Source: an uncultured Bacteroidia bacterium (lineage in GTDB: Bacteria; Bacteroidota; Bacteroidia; Bacteroidales; UBA932). Taken from it: a stretch of 64,000 nt of DNA. Where the stretch lies: NCBI GenBank assembly GCA_902782225.1, contig CACZMF010000005.1, positions 1 to 64,000 on the forward strand, read 5' to 3'. Position 1 is the stretch's first letter. Each line of letters begins with the position of its first letter. Position numbers and translations under genes: made by a program. The notes below the pieces were generated by a model. It worked only from the letters and a program-made list of their open reading frames with translations, had not been told where the DNA came from and ran no database searches. Below, in pieces: positions 25,481-32,223 of the stretch.

Positions 25481-26713
25481 ATGAATCATTTTTTAAGGAT
25501 TTTTACGATCCTGGCTTTATCATCAGGAATCTTAGCTTGCAACGGGAATAAACAAAGCGCTATCCCAGAGGCCCTGAAGGGCACATGGAGCGGCGAAATA
25601 GAGGACCTCGGCCTCGCACTGGTGCTGCATCTTGAAGACAGTTGCACAATGGACTCCCCCGACCAGGGCGCCTACGGCCTCCCTGCAACCCTGACGCTGA
25701 GCGGAGAGGATGCCATAAAAGTGAAGTTCCAGGGCATCCCCGGCAACGTAAAGGGAAAACTGGATGGTGATTCTCTCATTTGCACCTTCTCACAGTTGGG
25801 CCTGAAGAAGCGCCTTGCATTGGGACGCGGGCCCATTGTCCGCAACCGTCCGCAGACGCCGCAGCCGCCGTTCCCGTACCGCACGGAAGATGTTGATTTT
25901 GAACATGATGGAGTAAAGCTCACCGGCACCCTATCGTCCCCGGAGCTCAGCCGGCCGGAGGAAACAACCGCAGTGGTGCTCGTGAGCGGCAGCGGCCAGC
26001 AGAACAGGGACGAAGAGTTGATGGCACACCGTCCGTTCGCAGTCCTCGCCGATGCTCTTGCACGCGGCGGCGTGGCGTCCCTTAGGTATGACGACCGCGG
26101 CTGCGGCGGTTCCGGAGGCGTGTTCGAAGAAGCCACGACACTGGATTTCGCCGACGACGCCCGTGCAGCTCTGCGCCTCCTGCGTGCGCGCGGTTTTAAC
26201 AAGGTCGGAGTTATAGGGCACAGCGAGGGCGGCACCATCGCCTTTATGCTCGCCGCCGATGAAGAGGGCGCGCCCGATTTCATAGTCAGTCTCGCAGGGA
26301 TGGCTGACCGTGGAGACAGCACTCTTTTCAGGCAGATTGAGAGAATGACAGAACTGCAGGGGGCGCCGAAGAAGATAGCCAGCATCGCCGCCAAGGCCTC
26401 TATGCGTAAATTACTGAAGCAGAAGAGTGTATGGATGGAATATTTCCTGACTCTCGACCCGGCTCCGTATGTTTCAGGGGTGAAATGCCCGTGTCTTGCC
26501 CTTAACGGCGACAAAGACAGCCAGGTGATCCCTGAATTCAACCTCAGCAAGATAGACACCCTCTGCCCAGCCGCCGACTGCCGGCTCTATCCCGGTCTGA
26601 ACCACCTGTTCCAGCACTGTACCACCGGGTTGAGCAATGAGTACTCCCGCATCGAAGAAACAATGTCGCCAGAAGTCCTCTCCGACATCCTTGCCTGGAT
26701 TCGGCATCAATAG
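25481..26713 (+). CDS. Alpha/beta hydrolase lipoprotein
   Basis: This 410-residue protein has a lipoprotein signal (SSGILACNG, Cys near 20). Residues ~30-130 form a small beta-rich N-terminal domain seen in similar secreted esterases. The hydrolase domain follows: VLVSGSGQQNRDE, SLRYDDRGCGGS, the nucleophile elbow GHSEGG with Ser 248, an acid-loop candidate NGDKDSQV and the histidine in PGLNHLFQHC. It is probably an esterase or peptidase at the envelope; the substrate is unknown. The gene sits between REPIN-like copies B and C, with copy B 3 nt before its ATG. Confidence 0.85.
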   Translation: MNHFLRIFTILALSSGILACNGNKQSAIPEALKGTWSGEIEDLGLALVLHLEDSCTMDSPDQGAYGLPATLTLSGEDAIKVKFQGIPGNVKGKLDGDSLICTFSQLGLKKRLALGRGPIVRNRPQTPQPPFPYRTEDVDFEHDGVKLTGTLSSPELSRPEETTAVVLVSGSGQQNRDEELMAHRPFAVLADALARGGVASLRYDDRGCGGSGGVFEEATTLDFADDARAALRLLRARGFNKVGVIGHSEGGTIAFMLAADEEGAPDFIVSLAGMADRGDSTLFRQIERMTELQGAPKKIASIAAKASMRKLLKQKSVWMEYFLTLDPAPYVSGVKCPCLALNGDKDSQVIPEFNLSKIDTLCPAADCRLYPGLNHLFQHCTTGLSNEYSRIEETMSPEVLSDILAWIRHQ

Positions 26714-26715
26714 CT

Positions 26716-26824
26716 TCCGTTTTTCGTAACCCTCTGACACTCAGGCATAACTGTGTCTCCTATGCTCCAAACGGCGCATAGGAGATACGGTTTTTATTGA
26801 TTATCAGTGCGTTGCTAAAAACGT
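26716..26824. repeat. REPIN-like palindromic element, copy C (left flank of the transposase)
   Basis: TCTCCTATGC (26756-26765), loop TCCAAACGGC (26766-26775) and GCATAGGAGA (26776-26785) make a perfect stem. The left arm CCGTTTTTCGTAACC is nearly identical to the right arm of copy D read in reverse complement. It starts just after the stop of the hydrolase gene and ends 50 nt before the transposase ATG. Confidence 0.87.
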
Positions 26825-26874
26825 TTCCGAATGTCATTTTTTCTTCGTAAACTTGAGGACCAAAACGAAAGACT

Positions 26875-27816
26875 ATGAAAAGTAAGAAACGTTATTTCCT
26901 TTCCGGAATTCTTGCCCATCTGTATCAAAGAACACAAGATGGCTTCCTGTTATTTTACAATGACATCGATTATCTGGTGTATTTCACTATAATGTGTATT
27001 GTTGCGCCCAGATACGACATTCATGTCATTACCTCTTGCCAAATGCCGGATCATACCCACAGCGGAGTTGTGGCCCAGCGATTCCGTGATCTCGCATCAT
27101 TTATGCGCGACACATCAATGTGGTATGCGCGCTATGGCCAGGCGCCGCAGATGAAGCGGGGCGCTCCTCTTTATGATACGAGACATTATGGCAGTGCAAT
27201 GAAAATCGGTGCCAAGAAAGCCCGGACCAACATCGTTTATATCGGCAACAACCCCGTGGAGCGCCGTCTGGTCAAGACTGCGGAAGAGTATAGATGGAAT
27301 TTTCTTGCTTACGGTAAAGACAATCATCCTTTCTCTGTGCCATTGGTTGTCAGAAACGCATCTTGCGAAATGAAGAAGGCAATATCGGAAGTAAAAGACA
27401 CCCGCGGACGGGAACACCCTCTGTCTTACACGCAGATGAAACGATTACTGTCCAGATTGGATGCAATAGAAGCCGAGCAATTGATCGACTATGCAGTAAG
27501 TACGTATTCCGTAATTGATTATGAAACCGCCGCCAGCTTTTTTGATAGCTATGACGATATGATTGGTGCGATGCACTACAACACCGGAAGCGAATATGAC
27601 ATCAACGAAGTATTCGTTGGCCGTTCCGATGCCTGCTATGCTGAAATAAGCACCTGGCTAAAGCAGAATCTCCGAATTAAAGATGTCCATGATGTCTTCC
27701 TGATGGATGAGGACGCAAGGGTTGATTTGCTTTTCGATGTCCACAGAGGCATTGGTGCCGACCCGAAGCAAATAGCGAAATATCTTCGCCTAAAGGCTGA
27801 AGGCCGTTTTCGGTAA
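26875..27816 (+). CDS. REP-associated tyrosine transposase (RAYT-like, Y1/HUH)
   Basis: This 313-residue protein has a Y1 transposase (IS200-like) domain in residues ~1-150. MPDHTH gives the HUH metal-binding pair His 60/His 62, and VYIGNNPVERRLV contains the candidate catalytic Tyr 122, the same context as in RAYT proteins. Residues ~150-313 form an extension not typical of short RAYTs, ending with an HTH-like RGIGADPKQIAKYLRL. It stands alone, flanked by REPIN-like elements C and D in inverted orientation, and element D supplies its last four codons and stop. RAYTs are thought to mobilise REP sequences by single-strand cleavage; this role is inferred. It is AT-richer than its neighbours. 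A weak TAAACTTG box lies at 26848-26855. Confidence 0.85.
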   Translation: MKSKKRYFLSGILAHLYQRTQDGFLLFYNDIDYLVYFTIMCIVAPRYDIHVITSCQMPDHTHSGVVAQRFRDLASFMRDTSMWYARYGQAPQMKRGAPLYDTRHYGSAMKIGAKKARTNIVYIGNNPVERRLVKTAEEYRWNFLAYGKDNHPFSVPLVVRNASCEMKKAISEVKDTRGREHPLSYTQMKRLLSRLDAIEAEQLIDYAVSTYSVIDYETAASFFDSYDDMIGAMHYNTGSEYDINEVFVGRSDACYAEISTWLKQNLRIKDVHDVFLMDEDARVDLLFDVHRGIGADPKQIAKYLRLKAEGRFR

Positions 27817-27912
27817 AGTACTGACACTCAATATCTTCCTCATCTCCTATGCGCCTTTTGGAGCATAGGAGACACAGTTGTTGTTGATTATCAGATGGTT
27901 ACGAAAAACGGC
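27803..27912. repeat. REPIN-like palindromic element, copy D (right flank, inverted)
   Basis: TCTCCTATGC (27843-27852), loop GCCTTTTGGA (27853-27862) and GCATAGGAGA (27863-27872). The loop is the reverse complement of the loop in copies A-C (one change), so this copy is inverted. Read in reverse, its first half matches the left half of copy C closely through CCGTTTTTCGTAACC and AACTGTGTCTCCTATGC. Its left end begins inside the transposase gene and includes the stop at 27814-27816. Confidence 0.87.
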
Positions 27913-27968
27913 CACCGGGACCGTTAGAGACCACCAGGACCGTTGGAGGCCACCGGGACCGCTACAGG
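27912..27968. repeat. Three 19-bp tandem repeats
   Basis: Units at 27912-27930, 27931-27949 and 27950-27968 share CCACCGGGACCG followed by a variable 7-mer. They start at the edge of REPIN-like copy D, and the last unit covers the mazG stop codon (27962-27964). Confidence 0.7.
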
Positions 27969-28975
27969 CCTTTGGCCTTGGCGTCGTCCCAGAGGGCGTC
28001 CATTTCGGCGAGGGTGGCATCGGCAAGGGTGCGGCCCTGGGCGCGTATGCCGGCCTCGACGTGGTTGAAGCGGCGGCGGAACTTGCTGCAAGCCCCGCTG
28101 AGGGCGGCCTCCGGGTCGACTCCATAGAGACGCGCCGCATTCAGCACCGCGAACAGCAGGTCGCCGAATTCTTCCCTCTGCTCCGGGGTCGCCTCAGGCT
28201 GCGAGGCCTGCTCCGGGGTCGCCTCAGGCTGCGAGGCCTGCGGAGCGGAGCCCGGTGCCGACTCTTCAGAACGTGGCTGCGAGGCCTGCTCCGCTGCGCC
28301 GGGAGTGGCTTGCAGGACTTCCGCTTCGCTACATCCCTCCCGCTGCGCTGACGCTTGCGGGCCCCTCCCACTCACACTGCGTGGGCGCAGATGGTCCTGC
28401 AAGCCACTCCCGGACTCCGCGCCGCAGGCCTCGCGGACCTCGCAGAGCTCTTCGGAGACCTTGGCCCAGACGTCCTCGCGCTTTTCCCAGTCGAAGCCGC
28501 AGCCACGGGCCTTTTCCTGCATTGCTACGGCCTTCAGCAGGGCCGGCATAGCATCGGGGATGCCTTCCATCACGGTCTTGTTGCCCCCTTTTTCCTTTGC
28601 CTTGACGAGTTCCCAGGTGTCGGCTATTTCCTTGGCGCTCACTTCTTTGCCGGCATCGGGACCGAACACGTGGGGGTGGCGGAAAATCATCTTTTCGCAG
28701 ACCTTGTCCAGACTGTCCGCAATATCGAAAGCGCCGCTCTCCTGCCCGATGCGCGCATAAAAGACCATATGGTAAAGCAGGTCGCCTATCTCCTTGCAGA
28801 CGGCGGACGGTTCACCCTTCATAATGGCATCGCTCAGCTCATACACCTCTTCCTCGGTGAGCCTGCGAATGCTCTCCATAGTCTGCTCGGCGTTCCACGG
28901 GCACTTTTCCCGCAGCGCGTCCATTACGTCAAGCAGCCGCCCGAAGGCGGCTACTTTTTCTTCTCTGGTATGCAT
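27962..28975 (-). CDS. mazG: MazG nucleoside triphosphate pyrophosphohydrolase with an in-frame insertion
   Basis: This 337-residue protein hydrolyses NTPs or dNTPs to monophosphates. The first MazG domain is intact (CPWNAEQTMESIRRLTEEEV, EIGDLLYHMVFYARI). The second is split: KVSEELCEVREAC ends near residue 184, and REEFGDLLFAVLNAARLYG resumes near 267. Between them are about 82 residues rich in Gln, Ala, Pro, Glu and Ser, including QASQPEATPE twice. Without this insert the length is near the usual ~260. The insert is encoded by a 115-bp palindrome plus 30-bp tandem repeats. It falls between the EExxE and ExxD parts of one active-site helix pair, so activity may depend on looping out. It is the last gene of the ackA-ptb-mazG operon. 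Confidence 0.85.
   Translation of the reverse strand: MHTREEKVAAFGRLLDVMDALREKCPWNAEQTMESIRRLTEEEVYELSDAIMKGEPSAVCKEIGDLLYHMVFYARIGQESGAFDIADSLDKVCEKMIFRHPHVFGPDAGKEVSAKEIADTWELVKAKEKGGNKTVMEGIPDAMPALLKAVAMQEKARGCGFDWEKREDVWAKVSEELCEVREACGAESGSGLQDHLRPRSVSGRGPQASAQREGCSEAEVLQATPGAAEQASQPRSEESAPGSAPQASQPEATPEQASQPEATPEQREEFGDLLFAVLNAARLYGVDPEAALSGACSKFRRRFNHVEAGIRAQGRTLADATLAEMDALWDDAKAKGL
28178..28237. repeat. Two perfect 30-bp tandem repeats inside mazG
   Basis: CTGCTCCGGGGTCGCCTCAG and the following GCTGCGAGGC are repeated exactly at 28178-28207 and 28208-28237, encoding QASQPEATPE twice. Partial further units appear near 28277-28295. The period is a multiple of three, so copy-number change keeps the frame. 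Confidence 0.85.
28299..28413. repeat. 115-bp palindromic element inserted in frame in mazG
   Basis: A perfect 20-bp inverted repeat, CCGGGAGTGGCTTGCAGGAC (28299-28318) and its reverse complement (28394-28413), encloses a 75-bp centre with smaller partial inverted repeats. It encodes roughly residues 188-226 of MazG, outside the conserved domain. It is not the same sequence as the REPIN-like family. Confidence 0.8.
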
Positions 28976-28980
28976 AACGG

Positions 28981-29892
28981 CTATTTGCTGACGAACATCA
29001 CCGCTTCTGCAATGGAGTTCAGCTTGGTGTCCACGCTGTCGGCGCGGCTCGCAAGGATACAGGGAGCCGTGGTACCGACGAGCATACCTGCCTGGCGGAC
29101 GCCCTTGCAGAGCTTGCTGTTGGTCTTCCAGAACACGTTCGCGGACTCGATGTTCGGGAACAGGAGGCAGTCGGCGTCGCCGGCAACTTCGCTGCGGAGC
29201 TTCTTGATTTCCACGGACTCGGGATCAATGCACACGTCGAGGGCCAGGGGACCGTCACCGATGCATCCGGGAATCTGGCCGCGGTCGCACATCTTGGCGA
29301 GCATGGCGCCTTCGATGCAGGCAGGCATGGAATCGAGCATCTGCTCGGAAGCGGCGACGAATGCAATCTTCGGCTTCTCGATGCCGAAAGACTTCGCAAC
29401 ACCAAGGAGGAAATTCGAGATCTTAATCTTCTGGCGGAAGTCCGGCAGGGGCACTACAGCCATGTCGCTGAAGAAGATCAGCTTCGGGTAATTGGGGTTC
29501 TCTACTACGCTCACATGGGAAAGCAGGCCCTTGGGAGGCAGGAGGCCGGTCTCCTTGTTCAGGATGGCACGGAGGAACTTGTCGGTGGAGCAAAGGCCCT
29601 TCATCAGCACGTCGCCCTCGCCGTCGTGTACCATTTGCACAGCCTGAGCGACGGCCTTGATTTCCACGGGATTGTCCACCACGGTGAACTTGCCCATATC
29701 CAGGCCGGATGCGGCGCAGACAGCGGCAATCTTGGATGCATCGCCAACCAGAGTAACCTGCACAAAACCCATTTCGGCGGCCTTGTAGGCGGCCTCTATC
29801 GAATGCTCGTCAACACCCCAGGCCACCACCATACGCTTGCAGATGCCCTTGGCCTTGAGGGTCTCGAATACGTCGTTGAAATTCTTGATCAT
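28981..29892 (-). CDS. ptb: Phosphate butyryltransferase-like phosphotransacylase
   Basis: This 303-residue protein belongs to the PTA_PTB superfamily and by length and pattern is of the phosphate butyryltransferase type rather than a long acetyl-type Pta. Visible motifs are VLMKGLCSTDKFLRAIL, LLSHVSVVENPNYPKLIFFS and VGTTAPCILASRADS. It exchanges CoA for phosphate on an acyl group. It lies 3 nt after ackA, so the likely route is acyl-CoA to acyl-phosphate to acid plus ATP, either acetate or butyrate. Substrate choice cannot be decided by eye. mazG follows after 5 nt. Confidence 0.85.
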   Translation of the reverse strand: MIKNFNDVFETLKAKGICKRMVVAWGVDEHSIEAAYKAAEMGFVQVTLVGDASKIAAVCAASGLDMGKFTVVDNPVEIKAVAQAVQMVHDGEGDVLMKGLCSTDKFLRAILNKETGLLPPKGLLSHVSVVENPNYPKLIFFSDMAVVPLPDFRQKIKISNFLLGVAKSFGIEKPKIAFVAASEQMLDSMPACIEGAMLAKMCDRGQIPGCIGDGPLALDVCIDPESVEIKKLRSEVAGDADCLLFPNIESANVFWKTNSKLCKGVRQAGMLVGTTAPCILASRADSVDTKLNSIAEAVMFVSK

Positions 29893-29895
29893 AAA

Positions 29896-31110
29896 TTATT
29901 CTTCTATTGTTGATACTATCTTCATTGTGTCGCGGGCGATGACGAGTTCTTCGTCCGTCGGAATCAGGGCCACCTTCACGGTCGAATCAGGAGCGGAGAT
30001 GATGGTCTCGGTCTTGGCGTTCTCGTTCGCATCCGCATCGATCTTCACGCCCATATAGCCGAGCTGCTCGCACACGCGGCGGCGCAGCCTGGGATTGTGC
30101 TCACCGATACCGGCGGTGAAGATGATAAGGTCCACGCCGTTCATTTCGGCAATGTAGCCGCCCACGAGCTTCACGATGTCGAAGGTCAGCTTCTTCAGTA
30201 CTATCTTCGCCTTCTTGTCGCCCTGAAGCGCGAGGGTGTTCATGTCGCGGGCGTCGGAACTGACTCCGCTCAGGCCCAGGAAACCGCTCTTCTTGTTCAT
30301 GATCTCGGTCATCTGGTCGGGAGTCAGGTTCTCCTTCTTCATCAGATACGGGATGATGTTGGCGTCGATAATGCCGCAGCGCGTGCCCATGATCATGCCC
30401 TCAAGCGGGGTGAATCCCATGGAAGTGTCCACGCACTTGCCGTCCTTGATCGCAGTCACGGAGCTGCCGTTGCCGATATGGCAGGTGATTATCTTTGAGT
30501 GCTCCAGGTCGAGGCCCGCTAGCTTGGCGCCCCTCTGCGAAACATACTGATGGCTGGTGCCGTGCGCTCCGTAGCGGCGGACGTGATACTTCTCATAATA
30601 CTCCCAGGGCAGGGCGTACATATATGCATACGGCTCCATGGTCTGGTGGAACGCGGTGTCGAAGGTCACGACCTGCGGGACGTCGGGAAGCACGGCGCTG
30701 ACTGCGCGGATACCGAGAAGGTGCGCAGGATTATGGAGAGGAGCGAAATCACAGCAGATTTCGATCTTCTTCAGCACGTCTTCGTCCACAAGGGCGCTGC
30801 CGTTGAAGAAATCGGCACCCTGGACTATGCGGTGGCCGACCGCCTCGATGTCATCGAAGGAAGAAAGCACGCCGTACACTGGATCGACGAGGGCGTCGAG
30901 CACCAGTTTCATACCAACTTTATGGTCGGGAATGGGAAGGTCACGCACGAAGCCCTCCTTGCCGGTGGGACGATGGGTGATGGTGCCTTCAGGAAGACCG
31001 ATTTTTTCCACTAAACCTTTGGCCAGGATGTCATAGACATCATCGCTCTTCATGTCGAGAAGCTGATACTTCACGGAAGAGCTGCCACAATTGATTACTA
31101 GTATTATCAT
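29896..31110 (-). CDS. ackA: Acetate kinase
   Basis: This 404-residue protein is read from the ATG at 31110. The frame is open for 18 more codons upstream, but these lie over the promoter. ASKHA-fold motifs are clear: LVINCGSSSVKYQL, the VAHR-like AVGHRIVQGADFF, VTFDTAFHQTMEP, YGAHGTSHQYVSQR, HIGNGSSV and IIFTAGIGEHN. It converts acetyl phosphate and ADP to acetate and ATP. It heads the ackA-ptb-mazG operon and is followed by a phosphate butyryltransferase-like partner. A -7 box at 31119-31126 sits 8 nt before the start. Confidence 0.93.
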   Translation of the reverse strand: MIILVINCGSSSVKYQLLDMKSDDVYDILAKGLVEKIGLPEGTITHRPTGKEGFVRDLPIPDHKVGMKLVLDALVDPVYGVLSSFDDIEAVGHRIVQGADFFNGSALVDEDVLKKIEICCDFAPLHNPAHLLGIRAVSAVLPDVPQVVTFDTAFHQTMEPYAYMYALPWEYYEKYHVRRYGAHGTSHQYVSQRGAKLAGLDLEHSKIITCHIGNGSSVTAIKDGKCVDTSMGFTPLEGMIMGTRCGIIDANIIPYLMKKENLTPDQMTEIMNKKSGFLGLSGVSSDARDMNTLALQGDKKAKIVLKKLTFDIVKLVGGYIAEMNGVDLIIFTAGIGEHNPRLRRRVCEQLGYMGVKIDADANENAKTETIISAPDSTVKVALIPTDEELVIARDTMKIVSTIEE

Positions 31111-31118
31111 AACGGATG

Positions 31119-31126
31119 CAAATTTA
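31119..31126 (-). promoter_or_regulatory. -7 promoter box for ackA-ptb-mazG
   Basis: The minus strand reads TAAATTTG, 8 nt before the ackA ATG. The divergent comEC-like gene starts at 31168, with only a poor TAAATTGC box at 31141-31148. Confidence 0.5.
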
Positions 31127-31167
31127 CGAAAAATATTGGCTAAATTGCAGCGCTTAAACTGCAAACG

Positions 31168-32223
31168 ATGAAAAACATAAGCGGAATTGTCCTTTTATCT
31201 TTCCCTTTTGCGGCCGGAGTGGCCGCGGCAGCCCTGCTGGACGCCCCCCGTATAAGCGCCTTCAGCGCCAGTGCGGCAGTAGCTATACTCTTAGTTTTCA
31301 GTATATTATCCCCGCGGCGCTGCTCCGGAGCTCTCCAGGCCCTGTTCCTGTGCCTCGGCGCAATGTGCTGGTCGACCTCCGCCCTGCTGCCGCCCCCGGC
31401 AAAGCCCGCCGCCTCCCCTGCCCTGGACTCCCTGTGCCGGCTCATCGACAGCACACCGTTCACCGGAGAAAACTGCCGGGCGCTGGTCAGGGCGCTGCTG
31501 ACAGGGCGGCGCGACGCCCTTGCACCCCAGACCATCGCAGCGTTCCGCAAAAGCGGCGCTTCCCACATACTCGCACTTTCCGGGCTGCACCTGGGCGTCA
31601 TATACCTATGCATACGGCGCCTGCTCGCCCCGATAGGCAACTCAGTGCCAGCCAGCATAATACGCAGCACTCTCACCGCCGGGCTCTGCGGTTTCTACAC
31701 AATCGCCACCGGCGCATCTCCCTCCATCGTGCGCGCATTCCTTTTCATCCTGATCCACGAAGCCGGAAGATATACCCCCGGCCGCCGCCGATCCCCGATC
31801 GCGACCCTGTGCACCGCACTCACGCTGCAGCTGACAATCCGGCCTGGACTTATATCCTCGGCAGGATTCCAGCTGTCCTACCTTGCGATGCTCGGAATCA
31901 CCCTTTTGTATCCGCGGCTCGAAGCCTGGTACCCCGAAAGCGGCCGTCCCGACCCGGTGCGCAAGATATGGAAAGCGGCGGCGCTGTCCGTCTCATGCCA
32001 GGCATTCACCGCCCCGGCGGCCTGGGTGCATTTTCGGAGTTTCCCGCCCTACTTCCTGATAACCAACCTGATAGCACTGCCGCTGACGGAGCTCGTCATC
32101 ATCAGCGCCATGGCCGCACTCCTGCTGCAGGCCACAGGAATCCCTCCGCAGGCGCTTGCGTCGGCGTGCGGAGCAATGGTCCAGGCCCTGGAGTTCTGTC
32201 TTGAGACTATCGCTTCTATTTGA
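31168..32223 (+). CDS. Short ComEC/Rec2-family membrane protein
   Basis: This 351-residue polytopic membrane protein carries the ComEC competence domain: LVRALLTGRRDALAPQTIAA, FRKSGASHILALSGLHLGV and SPSIVRAFLFIL. Full-size ComEC proteins (about 700 residues) have an N-terminal DUF4131 region and a C-terminal metallo-beta-lactamase domain. Both are missing, although the ORF ends in a normal stop and no remnant is seen nearby. Short ComEC forms are found in Bacteroidota, and DNA uptake by this one is inferred. Its 3' end overlaps the convergent RSH gene by 8 nt. Confidence 0.8.
   Translation: MKNISGIVLLSFPFAAGVAAAALLDAPRISAFSASAAVAILLVFSILSPRRCSGALQALFLCLGAMCWSTSALLPPPAKPAASPALDSLCRLIDSTPFTGENCRALVRALLTGRRDALAPQTIAAFRKSGASHILALSGLHLGVIYLCIRRLLAPIGNSVPASIIRSTLTAGLCGFYTIATGASPSIVRAFLFILIHEAGRYTPGRRRSPIATLCTALTLQLTIRPGLISSAGFQLSYLAMLGITLLYPRLEAWYPESGRPDPVRKIWKAAALSVSCQAFTAPAAWVHFRSFPPYFLITNLIALPLTELVIISAMAALLLQATGIPPQALASACGAMVQALEFCLETIASI

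Noticed and set aside
28178-28295. Possible CRISPR array in the repeat-rich mazG insert
   Set aside because: Units are contiguous 30-bp tandem repeats with no spacers and are translated in frame.
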